A stretch of DNA of 64,000 nucleotides from JBDZVM01 sp040255675 (GTDB taxonomy: Bacteria; Actinomycetota; Actinomycetes; Acidothermales; Acidothermaceae). Below the pieces are notes generated by a model that made no database searches, was not told where the DNA came from, and saw only the letters and a program-made list of their open reading frames with translations. The position numbers and the translations under genes are program-made. The stretch is taken from positions 29,494 to 93,493 of the forward strand of contig JBDZVM010000014.1 in assembly GCA_040255675.1 (NCBI GenBank). Reading direction: 5' to 3'. This document shows, piece after piece, positions 27,701 to 37,610 of this stretch; within the stretch, counting starts at the first letter, position 1, and every line of letters starts with the position of its first letter.

Positions 27701-28411
27701 CTAGGTGTCGTCGCTCGTCGGATCGACGAGCTTCACGCCGACCCCCCGAACGCTGAGCAAGTAGCGCGGCGATGCGGCCGACTCGCCGAGTTTTCGGCGC
27801 AGCCACGACAAGTGGACGTCGACGGTCTTGTCAGCGCCGCCGTAGGCCTGCTGCCACACCTCCGCGAGCAACACCCGCTTGCTCACGACCTCCCCCGGGT
27901 GCTCCGCGAGGTAGAGCAACAGGTCGAACTCCTTACGGGTGAGTTCGAGCCGCTCGCCGTCGATGCTCGCCTCTCGGGTGCGCGGGTCGATGCGCAGGCC
28001 GCCGACAACCACGGCCTGGACTACCTCGCCGTTCGACAGCCGCCGCAGCACCGCGCGAATCCGGGCCTCGAGGTGGTCTGACGCGAACGGCTTGACGACG
28101 TAATCATCAGCGCCGGCGTCGAGTATGCGAACCATCTCGGCTTCGTCATCGCGCGCGGTCGCGACGATGATCGGAACTTTACTGACCGCCCGGACCATCT
28201 GGATCAACTTGCCGCCGTCGAGGTCGGGAAGGCCGAGGTCGAGCACCACGAGATCGGGCGCGGTATCGACGACCGCCTGCAAACCGGTCATAGCGGACGG
28301 CGCGGACGCGACCGCGTGACCGCGCTCGGAGAGCGAACGCGTCAACGTGGTGCGGATCCCGGGATCGTCTTCGATCAGCAACAGACGTGGCACGGGACTG
28401 ACGGTACTCAC
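27701..28411 (-). CDS. OmpR/PhoB-family response regulator
   Basis: 236 residues. The receiver domain has acidic LLIEDD, phosphoacceptor Asp58 (VVLDLGLPD) and Lys in DDYVVKPFA. The C-terminal winged helix contains LTRKEFDLLLYLAEHPGEVV and ends TVDVHLSWLRRKLG. I start it at the GTG at 28411; a reading from 28531 would extend into the divergent promoter. It is cotranscribed with the histidine kinase. The secreted Ser/Thr/Pro-rich gene diverges from it across about 100 bases and is a plausible target. Confidence 0.95.
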   Translation of the reverse strand: MSTVSPVPRLLLIEDDPGIRTTLTRSLSERGHAVASAPSAMTGLQAVVDTAPDLVVLDLGLPDLDGGKLIQMVRAVSKVPIIVATARDDEAEMVRILDAGADDYVVKPFASDHLEARIRAVLRRLSNGEVVQAVVVGGLRIDPRTREASIDGERLELTRKEFDLLLYLAEHPGEVVSKRVLLAEVWQQAYGGADKTVDVHLSWLRRKLGESAASPRYLLSVRGVGVKLVDPTSDDT

Positions 28412-28508
28412 TTCGTCGACGCAACTGGTGACGGACGGCCTTACTTTCTTCGTCCAGCTTGAGATCGACTTAACTCCACCCGGAGACGTGACGTCCGACA
28501 CTAGACGT

Positions 28509-29315
28509 GTGCCGGAGAAGGCAGGCCCCACCGGCTCGTGGGGTGCACCGTCGCCGCGCCGTCCGGAAAGCCCAAGGGGCAGGCGCCGGCGGCGCTTTTC
28601 GGCGTTCGCGTCTTATTTGAAAATCCACCGCTGGTCGGGGCGCCCGTTCGCGCTTGCCATCGGCTGGATCATGTCATGCGCGCTGGTCACCGCGGTGACG
28701 CTGACCGCCGTCCAACGCGTCGGTCATGAAGTAGCCGGCAACCAACCGTCGGTGCTGACGAGGAGCGGCGTCGAGGAGGCAGTCGCCCAGCAGTCGTCGT
28801 CCGCCGCGGCCGCTTCCGCCGCCAACAGCGGCGAGCCCGACAAGACCTCGCCGAGCCCGAGCTCGATATCGCCCGCTCCGGCGCAGACCAAGACCACACC
28901 ACCGCCGCCTCCGCCACCCACGACGGCGCCACCAACAACATCAAGTTCGTCACCGACAGCCAGCACCTCGTCGTCCCCGACGGCTACCGACTCGACGTCC
29001 TCACAGTCGACTTCGGTCAGCAGCGAGTCCGCGAGCGGCTCCCCGACGCCTACCCCGACGTGGCCCTCCAAGAAGTTCACGTTTCCCGAGGGCGCGGTCC
29101 TCATCCAGTGCGTCGGCGACGGCACGTCGTGGCAGCCGACATCCAAAGTCGCGCTCAGCTCCGACAGCACGTTGGTCAAGTCGACCGTGACAGACAACAC
29201 CGCGGACGTCGTATTCGGCAGCAAGACGAGCGATGCGCAATCTGAGTACATGTTCGGGTGCAATGCTGACACCGGGTACCCGATGCAGCTTCCGGTCGTC
29301 ACGGAGGGACGCTGA
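28509..29315 (+). CDS. Membrane-anchored Ser/Thr/Pro-rich surface protein
   Basis: 268 residues, no recognised family. After an Arg-rich cytoplasmic start comes one transmembrane helix (FALAIGWIMSCALVTAVTL, about 50-70). An outside stalk of about 90 residues follows, made almost entirely of Pro, Ser and Thr, including PPPPPPPTTAPPTTSSSS. A small C-terminal domain of about 85 residues follows (KKFTFPEGAVLIQCVGDGT), with two Cys. It is divergent from the two-component system. The GTG at 28509 is favoured because an upstream reading would overlap the response regulator. The stop lies in a 26-base tandem repeat. Confidence 0.75.
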   Translation: MPEKAGPTGSWGAPSPRRPESPRGRRRRRFSAFASYLKIHRWSGRPFALAIGWIMSCALVTAVTLTAVQRVGHEVAGNQPSVLTRSGVEEAVAQQSSSAAAASAANSGEPDKTSPSPSSISPAPAQTKTTPPPPPPPTTAPPTTSSSSPTASTSSSPTATDSTSSQSTSVSSESASGSPTPTPTWPSKKFTFPEGAVLIQCVGDGTSWQPTSKVALSSDSTLVKSTVTDNTADVVFGSKTSDAQSEYMFGCNADTGYPMQLPVVTEGR

Positions 29316-29360
29316 GCGAAGGCGTCACGGAGGGACGCTAAGCGAAGGCGTCACGGAGGG
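29298..29360. repeat. 26-base tandem repeat spanning a stop codon
   Basis: Two full copies (29298-29323 and 29324-29349, one mismatch) and a partial third copy begin GTCACGGAGGG. The first copy carries the TGA stop of the preceding gene. The repeat lies just before the GH4 gene and its ribosome site. Confidence 0.85.
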
Positions 29361-29389
29361 CGACTCAGGGCCGCTGAAGGAGAACGTTT

Positions 29390-30643
29390 GTGAAGCTCGC
29401 CGTCGTGGGTGGCGGGTCGACCTATACGCCCGAACTCGTCGACGGCCTGGCGAGGCTGCGCGACGTCTTGCCGCTCGACGAACTGGTGCTCATCGACCCC
29501 GACCCGTCGCGCCTCGAACTGGTCGGCGCGATGTCGAAACGTCTGCTCGCCGCTCACGACCATTCCGCGCGCGTTCGCTGGATCGCGGACCTAGCTGACG
29601 GCGTCGACGGTGCCGGTGCCGTGGTCGTGCAGCTTCGGGTCGGCGGGCAGGCCGCGCGGCACCGTGACGAGACGTGGCCGCTCGAGTGCGGCTGCGTCGG
29701 CCAAGAAACCACCGGCGCGGGCGGGCTCGCGAAGGCGCTGCGCACTGTGCCGGTCGTGCTCGACATCGCTGACCAGATTCGTAAGCTCGCGCCGAACGCG
29801 TGGATCGTCGACTTCACCAATCCGGTCGGCATCGTTACCCGCGCGCTGCTCGATGCCGGCCACAAGGCGGTCGGACTGTGCAACGTCGCGATCGGATTCC
29901 AACGCCGATTCGCCCAACTCGTCGGTGTCGACCCGGGGCGCGTCCAGCTCGATCACGTTGGGCTCAACCACCTGAGCTGGGAGCGCGCCGTCCTGCTCGA
30001 CAGTGTCGACGTGCTGCCGTCGCTGCTCGACAAGCACGGCGATGAGATCGCGAAAACTCTCGAATTACCAGCGGGATTGATCCGCCGGCTCGGCGTCGTC
30101 CCGTCGTACTACTTGCGGTACTACTACGCGCACGACGAGGTCGTCGAAGAACTGCGCGGCAAACCGACCCGGGCCCAAGCGGTCGCGGAGGTCGAGCGGC
30201 AATTGCTCGAGCGCTACGCCGACCCTTCGGTCGACGCGAAACCGGAGTTGCTCCAAAAGCGCGGCGGCGCGTTTTACTCCGAAGCGGCGGTCGCGTTGAT
30301 CGCGGCGTTGCGAAACGACACGGACGACGTCCAGGTGGTCAACGTGCGCAACCGAGGCACGTTGCCGTTTTTGCCGGACGACGCCGTGATCGAGGTGCCG
30401 TGCCGAGTCGGTACGGGCGGTGCGGCGCCACTGCCTGTCAAGCCAGTGGCGCCGCTGCTGTCCGGCCTTATCGCGCACGTGAGCGGCTACGAGGACCTGG
30501 CCGTCGAGGCGGCGATCCGGGGCGGAGCCGAGCGGGTGTTCGACGCGCTGCTTGCCCATCCCCTGGTTGGTCAGATCGATCTCGCGCGCAAGCTGACCGA
30601 CCGGCTGCTGGCCGAAAACGCGGCATACCTGCCGTGGGCGTAG
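29390..30643 (+). CDS. GH4-family 6-phospho-glycosidase
   Basis: 417 residues of the NAD- and metal-dependent GH4 family. The dinucleotide-binding N-terminus is KLAVVGGGSTYTPELVDGL. The metal-binding Cys and His appear as GLCNVAIG and GLNHLSW; DFTNPVGIVTRALL is also typical. Closest by motif to 6-phospho-beta-glucosidases (LicH/ChbF type), which hydrolyse phosphorylated disaccharides. It starts at the GTG at 29390 after GAAGGAG. It overlaps the following sugar kinase by 10 bases, so kinase and glycosidase are coupled. No PTS genes are present, so the kinase may supply the phosphorylated substrate. Confidence 0.9.
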   Translation: MKLAVVGGGSTYTPELVDGLARLRDVLPLDELVLIDPDPSRLELVGAMSKRLLAAHDHSARVRWIADLADGVDGAGAVVVQLRVGGQAARHRDETWPLECGCVGQETTGAGGLAKALRTVPVVLDIADQIRKLAPNAWIVDFTNPVGIVTRALLDAGHKAVGLCNVAIGFQRRFAQLVGVDPGRVQLDHVGLNHLSWERAVLLDSVDVLPSLLDKHGDEIAKTLELPAGLIRRLGVVPSYYLRYYYAHDEVVEELRGKPTRAQAVAEVERQLLERYADPSVDAKPELLQKRGGAFYSEAAVALIAALRNDTDDVQVVNVRNRGTLPFLPDDAVIEVPCRVGTGGAAPLPVKPVAPLLSGLIAHVSGYEDLAVEAAIRGGAERVFDALLAHPLVGQIDLARKLTDRLLAENAAYLPWA

Positions 30644-31695
30644 ACAACAGCGGCACGACCGTCGCCGTCTTGGCCATCGACGGCGGAAACAGCAAGACCG
30701 ACGTCGCGCTCGTGGCACTCGACGGCACCGTGCTGGCGCGCGTGCGCGGCCCCGGAGCGAACGCGCAAAAACTCGGGCTGCCGGAAGCCATGAGAATCAT
30801 CTGCTCGCTGGTACGACAGGCGGCGCTCGACGCGGGACTCACGCCCGGCGAGCGGCTGGCGAAGCACACCGCGGCCTACCTTGCCGGCGTTGACGTCCCG
30901 CGCGAAGAAGTCGCGCTCGCTGGCGCCGTCCGCGACCAACGCTGGAGCGATTCGATCACGGTCGACAACGACACCTTTGCCGTCTTTCGCGCCGGCACCA
31001 CGAAGCATTGGGGTGTGGGCGTCGTCGTCGGCGCCGGTACGAACGCGGTTGGCAAGGCCCCGGACGGCCGGACGGCGCGGTTCGTCGCGATCGGTGCGTT
31101 GAGCGGCGATTTCGGCGGCGGACACGACCTTTCCCAGTGGGTAATGTGGCACGCCGCGCGCGACGAAGATGGTCGCGGGGCTCCAACGGCGCTTCGCCAA
31201 GCGGTAATCGACCACTTCGGCATGGCGAGCGTGCACGACGTCGTCGTCGCGTTTCATCTCGGCCAACTGCGCCGTGCGGACCAGTTAGCCCTGACGCCGT
31301 TGCTCTTCCAGGTCGCGGCATGCGGCGACGCGATCGCGGCCGATCTGGTCGACCGGCAGGCACGCGAGGTCGCACTGCTCGCGAAATCGGTGATGCGCCG
31401 ACTCGATCTCATGTCGACGCCGACCGACGTCGTGCTGGGCGGCGGCGTCTTGACCCCGCGCGACCCGCTGCTGATGCGGCGCGTCGAGCATTGGATGGCC
31501 CGCGAAGTGCCGACCGCGCTGACCCGGGTGAACGATGTTCCGGCGATCGCCGGCGCGGCGTTGCTCGGCCTCGACCACCTAGGCCTCAGTGGCCCGGGTG
31601 CCACAGGTGGCAGGGGTGGCACGGGTGCCACAGGCGCTGACGCCGAGCAACGCCTGCGCAACGCTTTCGGGGCGGACCCCATGACCCAACTTTGA
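30634..31695 (+). CDS. BadF/N-acetylglucosamine-kinase-type sugar kinase
   Basis: 353 residues of the ASKHA ATPase fold. Phosphate 1 motif AIDGGNSKTDVAL, phosphate 2 motif GVVVGAGTNAVGK, and adenosine motif DVVLGGGVLTP are clear. It starts at the GTG at 30634, inside the last codons of the GH4 gene, indicating translational coupling. The C-terminal tail is a Gly/Thr-rich stretch (GATGGRGGTGATG) that looks like a tandem expansion. The likely role is phosphorylation of an amino sugar or glucoside ahead of GH4 cleavage. A hairpin repeat begins on its stop codon. Confidence 0.88.
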   Translation: MGVDNSGTTVAVLAIDGGNSKTDVALVALDGTVLARVRGPGANAQKLGLPEAMRIICSLVRQAALDAGLTPGERLAKHTAAYLAGVDVPREEVALAGAVRDQRWSDSITVDNDTFAVFRAGTTKHWGVGVVVGAGTNAVGKAPDGRTARFVAIGALSGDFGGGHDLSQWVMWHAARDEDGRGAPTALRQAVIDHFGMASVHDVVVAFHLGQLRRADQLALTPLLFQVAACGDAIAADLVDRQAREVALLAKSVMRRLDLMSTPTDVVLGGGVLTPRDPLLMRRVEHWMAREVPTALTRVNDVPAIAGAALLGLDHLGLSGPGATGGRGGTGATGADAEQRLRNAFGADPMTQL

Positions 31696-31773
31696 TCACG
31701 TAAAGGGGGGTAACGGGTCCCTTACGAGGTCGGCCGACCTCGTAAGGGACCCGTTACCTCCCCGAACGTGATC
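31694..31773. repeat. GATCACGT hairpin element (family member B)
   Basis: A perfect 48-base palindrome (31710-31757) forms the core. Outer arms start GATCACGT and end ACGTGATC. The right arm, read on the other strand, matches the arm of the element at 4229-4320 at 20 of 21 positions, and both contain CCCTTACGAGG inside. It lies between the convergent kinase and OsmC genes. Confidence 0.85.
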
Positions 31774-31810
31774 CACTCAGACGAGCGGAAAGCGGTTGAC
31801 GCGTCTCGCG

Positions 31811-32239
31811 TCAGGCTAGGGCGGCGTCGAGGGTGATCGTCGTCCCGGCTAGTGCCTGGCTCACGGGGCAGCCGACCTTGGCGGCCTCGGCGAACTCGCT
31901 GAACTGCTCGGCGCTCACGCCCGGAACCTTCGCGCGCACGGTGATCTTGATGCCGGTGATGCCCTGCCCCGGCTGGAACGTGACGTCAGCCCGAGTGTCG
32001 AGAGTGATGTCGGTGTGGCCTGCCTTGGCAAGCCCGTTCGACAGCGCCATCGAATAGCACGACGAGTGCGCGGCCGCGATCAGCTCTTCGGGGCTGGTCT
32101 GGCCGCCCGGCTCCTCGGAACGGCTCGGCCAACTGACGTCGTAACTACCCAAGCCCGACGAGTCGAGCGAGACGACACCCTTGCCGCCGTCGAGCAGCGG
32201 ACCTTCCCAATGCGTGGTGGCGGTGCGAGTGGTGGCCAT
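31811..32239 (-). CDS. OsmC-family peroxiredoxin
   Basis: 142 residues. The two redox Cys of OsmC are in SSCYSMAL and KVGCPVSQAL. The N-terminal ATTHWEGPLLDGGKGV is also family-typical. OsmC reduces organic hydroperoxides. The start is the ATG at 32239 with AAGGAC upstream; a much longer reading would overlap the divergent haemoglobin gene. It is divergent from the truncated-haemoglobin gene, a plausible joint oxidative or nitrosative stress setting. Confidence 0.94.
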   Translation of the reverse strand: MATTRTATTHWEGPLLDGGKGVVSLDSSGLGSYDVSWPSRSEEPGGQTSPEELIAAAHSSCYSMALSNGLAKAGHTDITLDTRADVTFQPGQGITGIKITVRAKVPGVSAEQFSEFAEAAKVGCPVSQALAGTTITLDAALA

Positions 32240-32332
32240 GGCTGGTCCTTCCGCGTGTGTGACGTCTCGCCATCCGTCATGCGCCCGCGCGGTCCTGAGA
32301 CGCTGGGCCGCTGAGGCAGCGGCCCTGAGACA

Positions 32333-32782
32333 ATGGGGCCCGTGACGCAATCGGACGACGTGACCTTCTACGACCTTGTCGGTGGCGCCGAGACTTTCGA
32401 GCGCCTGGTTCATCGTTTCTATCAGGGCATCGCCGACGACCCGCTGTTGCGTCCGATGTACCCCGAGCCAGACCTGGCGGGCGCTGAACACCGGTTGCGG
32501 ACGTTTCTCGAGCAGTATTGGGGCGGCCCGAAGACGTACGGTCAAGAACGCGGCCACCCGCGCCTTCGCATGCGGCACGTGCCATATCGGATCGGCATCG
32601 CCGAGCGCGATGCCTGGCTTGGTCACATGCGCGACTCTCTCGACGAACTCGCCCTGCCCGCCGAGTACGACGCGACCTTGTGGGAGTACCTCACCCGGGC
32701 CGCCGACACGCTCGTGAACCACGTCGACGGCGCCGTCGGCGACGGCGGCGGCAGCGGGCGGTCGCTTCCCGTGGTCGGCTGA
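32333..32782 (+). CDS. glbO: Group II truncated haemoglobin
   Basis: 149 residues. The globin core includes VGGAETFERLVHRFYQGI with the B10 Tyr, then FLEQYWGGP, the proximal His in MRHVPYRI and the G8 Trp in DAWLGHM. These are the marks of the trHbO type that binds oxygen with high affinity. It starts at ATG 32333 or at GTG 32342 nine bases later. Twelve bases separate it from the following MFS gene, so they may be cotranscribed. Confidence 0.93.
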   Translation: MGPVTQSDDVTFYDLVGGAETFERLVHRFYQGIADDPLLRPMYPEPDLAGAEHRLRTFLEQYWGGPKTYGQERGHPRLRMRHVPYRIGIAERDAWLGHMRDSLDELALPAEYDATLWEYLTRAADTLVNHVDGAVGDGGGSGRSLPVVG

Positions 32783-32793
32783 CCCGGTTCTCC

Positions 32794-34146
32794 ATGGCCG
32801 CCGGCGAACAGTGGCGCGAACTGACGTCGCTGCTGCGCTCGTGGAACTTCCGGCAGCTTTATGCCACCCGGCTGGTGTCGGCCGGAGCTGACGGGATCTT
32901 TCAGGCCGCGCTCGCCAGCTACGTCTTGTTCAATCCGCAAAAGGCGACGACGCCCGGCGAGACAGCGGCCGCCTTCGCGGCGTTGCTGCTGCCGTACTCG
33001 CTGGTCGGCCCGTTCGTCGGGGTCTTTCTCGACCGGTGGTCGCGTCAGCGCGTGCTCGTGGTCAGCAACCTGGTCAAGGTCGCGCTCGTCTTGGTGGTCG
33101 CCGCGTTCGTGGCGGCGTCCAGTGAAGGGGTCGCGTTCTTCGGCTTCGCGATCGCCGCGCTCGGGGTGAACCGGCTGTTCTTGTCGGCACTTTCCGCCGG
33201 ACTCCCCCGCATCGTCACGGACGACGAACTGGTGACGGCGAACTCGCTGTCGACGACGTCCGGTTCGATCGCGACCATCGCGGGTGCCGGCATCGGGGTG
33301 GGTTTGCGGTACCTGCTCGGCTCGAGCAGCGGCCCGGTCGCGGGCATCGTCGTCATCTCAGCCGTGGTCTACGCGACGTCCGCGGGTGTCGCCGCGCGCA
33401 TGCCACGACTGCTGCTTGGCCCGGACGCCGAAGAGCGCGCCACGGCAACCGCTACCTCGGCCGTGCGCGCCATCGCGGGGGTCGCCGGGGATCTGCGTCG
33501 AGCGGCCGTGCATATCGCACGGCGACGCCGAGCGGCCGACGCGCTTTTCGCGATCAGCTCGCACCGATTCTTGTACGGCGTCGCCACTCTCACGATCGTG
33601 CTGCTGTTTCGCAACTACTTCTCTGACGACGTCGACTCCGGACTCCTCGGGCTCGGCGCGGTGGTCGCGGCGTCCGGCGTAGGCATCGTCGTCGCCGCGG
33701 TCGTCACACCTTCGGTGGCCGACTCGCTCGGCAAGCGAGCCTGGATCGGCTGGCTGCTACTCGCGGCCGGCGCGGCGATCGCGGCGTTCGGGCTGCCGTT
33801 TCGTCGTCCGCTGCTGGTGGTCGGGGCATTCGTGCTCGGCGTCTCGGCGCAAGGTGTGAAGATTTGCGTCGACACCACCATCCAAGAAGAAGTCGCGGAC
33901 GTCTTTCGCGGCCGCGTGTTCGCGGTCTACGACATGCTCTTCAACGTGACCTATGTCGCGGCCGCGGCGGTCACCGCGAACGCGTTGCCGTCGTCCGGAA
34001 AGTCGCCAGCGGTGATGACGCTGCTCGCGGCTGGCTACGTCGTAGCGGCGGCGGCCTTCACCGCCCTTTCTGTGCGCCACGGCACACCGGACGCTGATGT
34101 GGTCAGGGGGGCGAAACCCTCAAGTTCACCGGTGCATCGGCCGTAG
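32794..34146 (+). CDS. MFS transporter, probable exporter
   Basis: 450 residues with about 12 hydrophobic helices in two halves. The N-terminal half has the motif A-like loop FLDRWSRQRVLVVSN. A long basic loop (RRAAVHIARRRRAADALF) joins the halves. ICVDTTIQEEVADVFRGRVFAV (read in two parts) in the second half is typical of the MFS_3/EntS-type exporters. The substrate is unknown. The ATG at 32794 is preceded only by a weak ribosome site. Confidence 0.85.
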   Translation: MAAGEQWRELTSLLRSWNFRQLYATRLVSAGADGIFQAALASYVLFNPQKATTPGETAAAFAALLLPYSLVGPFVGVFLDRWSRQRVLVVSNLVKVALVLVVAAFVAASSEGVAFFGFAIAALGVNRLFLSALSAGLPRIVTDDELVTANSLSTTSGSIATIAGAGIGVGLRYLLGSSSGPVAGIVVISAVVYATSAGVAARMPRLLLGPDAEERATATATSAVRAIAGVAGDLRRAAVHIARRRRAADALFAISSHRFLYGVATLTIVLLFRNYFSDDVDSGLLGLGAVVAASGVGIVVAAVVTPSVADSLGKRAWIGWLLLAAGAAIAAFGLPFRRPLLVVGAFVLGVSAQGVKICVDTTIQEEVADVFRGRVFAVYDMLFNVTYVAAAAVTANALPSSGKSPAVMTLLAAGYVVAAAAFTALSVRHGTPDADVVRGAKPSSSPVHRP

Positions 34147-34198
34147 TTCGAAGGGAGAAGCGCCATCCCAGGCGCCGGCACAACGTGGAGGTGTGGCC

Positions 34199-35338
34199 GT
34201 GGAGGCCGACTCCCTTGAGGCAACCGGCGGCCCTGCCCGTACGAGTTCGGCCGTCGACCTGGCGGCCGACGCGGTCGAAACCCTCGAATCACGACTCGCG
34301 GGACAGACTTCCGAACTCGTCCGGTTACGGAAGAGCACCGAAACGGCCCAAGCTCTGCTCGATCTGCACACCGCGTGCACCCGGCAGCGCACGGTCGTCG
34401 GGACGGCGCGGCAGATCGCCGCGGTTGCCTCCGCGATGACCCGCGCGACCGTCGTCGTGGTCGCCGTATTCCAGGCCGTCAGCCAAGAGCCGCTCCTCGC
34501 CGTGAGCATCGGCGATGGGTTCGTCGACGAAGGTCACATCGGGGACGTCGTCTGCGAAGTCGCCACGCAACCAGAACTGGCCTGGCTGCGCACCGAAAGC
34601 CGGCTTCGCGTGGTGACTCGGAATAACGCCGGGCCCTCGATGTCGTGGCTGCTCGACGAACTGCACGCAGAGCGCGTGCTCGTCACGCCATTGTTCGGCC
34701 AAGGCGAGTTCGTCGGCTGCGTCGTCGCGAAGCTGCGGCCTGACGCCCTCGACCCCGACGATCTCGCGGTGATCGAAGGTGCGAGCGCCCTGCAAAGCCA
34801 CGCCGGAGATTTGATCCACTTGGCCTTGGTGCTCGACGAACTCAGACGGCGCGCGTTGCACGACGCTGTGACTGGGCTCGCGAACCTGGCCGTGTACGAG
34901 CAGCGACTGGCGCGCGCGCTCGCCCGTCGCGACGCCGCGCAACGCGGTCACGAAGAAGTAGCGGCCGTCTTGATCCAGGTCGTCGCGATGGGCCGCATCA
35001 CCGAACGACACGGCGCCACCGGAGTGCAGGAGGTTTTGCGGGAAATCGCCTCGCGGCTGTCGTCGATCGCCCCGGAGCACGATCTAGGGCACCTCGGCGC
35101 CAGCCATTTCGCGCTGATCGCGCACGGCAGCACGGGCGCGGGAATCGACCTGGCCCGCAGCGCGATCGAGACAATAGAAGCGCCGATGGAACTGAGCATC
35201 GGCGAGGTCGACGTCTTTTGCCACGCGGGAATTTCGATTGCCACGGACGGCGACGACGCCGGTGCGCTGCTGCGGCGCGCCGAAGCGGCCTCTCGTGAAG
35301 CTCGGGCCGCGGACCAGCGTCTGGTGGTGTGCGACTAG
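34199..35338 (+). CDS. GAF plus degenerate GGDEF regulator
   Basis: 379 residues. After an N-terminal coiled-coil (ADAVETLESRLAGQTSELV) comes a GAF-like sensory domain (about 70-215). A GGDEF domain follows, starting LHDAVTGLANLAVYEQRL. Where the catalytic GGDEF loop should be it reads HLGASHFALI, so both the Gly pair and the metal-binding acids are missing and cyclase activity is not expected. It may bind GTP or act as a protein-interaction module. The start is the GTG at 34199, seven bases after GGAGG. It is convergent with the thioesterase gene. Confidence 0.82.
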   Translation: MEADSLEATGGPARTSSAVDLAADAVETLESRLAGQTSELVRLRKSTETAQALLDLHTACTRQRTVVGTARQIAAVASAMTRATVVVVAVFQAVSQEPLLAVSIGDGFVDEGHIGDVVCEVATQPELAWLRTESRLRVVTRNNAGPSMSWLLDELHAERVLVTPLFGQGEFVGCVVAKLRPDALDPDDLAVIEGASALQSHAGDLIHLALVLDELRRRALHDAVTGLANLAVYEQRLARALARRDAAQRGHEEVAAVLIQVVAMGRITERHGATGVQEVLREIASRLSSIAPEHDLGHLGASHFALIAHGSTGAGIDLARSAIETIEAPMELSIGEVDVFCHAGISIATDGDDAGALLRRAEAASREARAADQRLVVCD

Positions 35339-35372
35339 TCGCACACAGGTTTGGTGGTGTGCGACTAGTCGC
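35322..35372. repeat. 21-base direct repeat carrying both stop codons of convergent genes
   Basis: TGGTGGTGTGCGACTAGTCGC is present at 35322-35342 and 35352-35372 with a 30-base period. The first copy is part of the perfect 20-base palindrome GTGTGCGACTAGTCGCACAC (35327-35346). The TAG stop of the GGDEF-like gene is in the first copy. The stop of the thioesterase gene, on the other strand, is in the second. Confidence 0.85.
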
Positions 35373-35787
35373 GCTCGAGGTACCGGCACAAGAACGTCCG
35401 CTCCGCTTCGGTAAGCCGTCGCGGGCGCGCGGCGTCGAGGTCGAACGGCACCAACACCGTGAGTGCCTCGGCCACCACAACCGGTTTGGGATCCGCGAGT
35501 TGGTCACGAACCTCGTATTTCAACGTGAAGGACGACGCCTTCACCTGATGGCTCCAAACATCGATCTCGATCGGTTCGGGTCGCCATACGAGCGGGCGCC
35601 GATAGTCGATCTCGTGGCGGGCGACCACGACACCCTTGATGAGATCCGGGATTTCTTCAGCGGCGTCGCCGGCGAATAGCATGCCGGTGCGCGCCTCTTG
35701 CATGTAGGCGAAGAACGTGACGTTGTTGACATGGCCGAAGGCATCCATGTCGTCCCAGCGCACCTGGCACCTGAACGTGAAACGCAC
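35365..35787 (-). CDS. Hotdog-fold acyl-CoA thioesterase
   Basis: 140 residues of the 4-hydroxybenzoyl-CoA thioesterase/YbgC type. The active-site motif is VRWDDMDAFGHVNNVTFFAY, with the catalytic Asp before GHVNN. It probably hydrolyses acyl-CoA in the cytoplasm. The start is a GTG at 35787. Just upstream lies a three-copy 14-base repeat, each copy (read on this strand) containing GAGGG. Confidence 0.9.
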   Translation of the reverse strand: MRFTFRCQVRWDDMDAFGHVNNVTFFAYMQEARTGMLFAGDAAEEIPDLIKGVVVARHEIDYRRPLVWRPEPIEIDVWSHQVKASSFTLKYEVRDQLADPKPVVVAEALTVLVPFDLDAARPRRLTEAERTFLCRYLERD

Positions 35788-35793
35788 CGCGCT

Positions 35794-35835
35794 CCCTAAC
35801 CTTCGCGCCCTAACCCTCGCGCCCTAACCCTCGCG
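35794..35835. repeat. 14-base tandem repeat, three copies, upstream of the thioesterase start
   Basis: CCCTAACCCTCGCG is repeated at 35794-35807 (one mismatch), 35808-35821 and 35822-35835. It lies in the presumed leader of the thioesterase gene and runs into the hairpin at 35834. Confidence 0.85.
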
Positions 35836-35887
35836 TGATCGCGAAGACTTTTCGGCGCCTATGACGGTAAAAGTCTTCGCGATCACG
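35834..35887 (-). terminator. Perfect 19-bp hairpin after ettA (family member C)
   Basis: Arms CGTGATCGCGAAGACTTTT (35834-35852) and its exact complement (35869-35887) enclose a 16-base loop. It lies 13 bases beyond the ettA stop codon and ends its stem in T/A runs, so it can serve as an intrinsic terminator. The outer end CGTGATC is shared with the other hairpin elements. Confidence 0.75.
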
Positions 35888-35899
35888 GTAGCGGGTCGT

Positions 35900-37570
<1,671 letters not shown>

Positions 37571-37610
37571 GGTTGCCGAGTCTACGGGAGCGTCGCGAAC
37601 CGGACGGCGA

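Noticed and set aside
29298..29360. Tandem repeats as a CRISPR array
   Set aside because: Repeats are directly adjacent with no unique spacers and there are no cas genes.
31611..31660. Gly/Thr-rich end of the sugar kinase as a frameshift artefact
   Set aside because: The frame stays open to a stop that coincides with the start of the hairpin. Tandem GGTGCCACAGG-like units explain the low complexity.
35794..35835. CCCTAACCC repeats as a telomere-like or chromosome-end sequence
   Set aside because: There are only three copies of a 14-base unit, they are flanked by ordinary genes on both sides and there is no long palindromic end.
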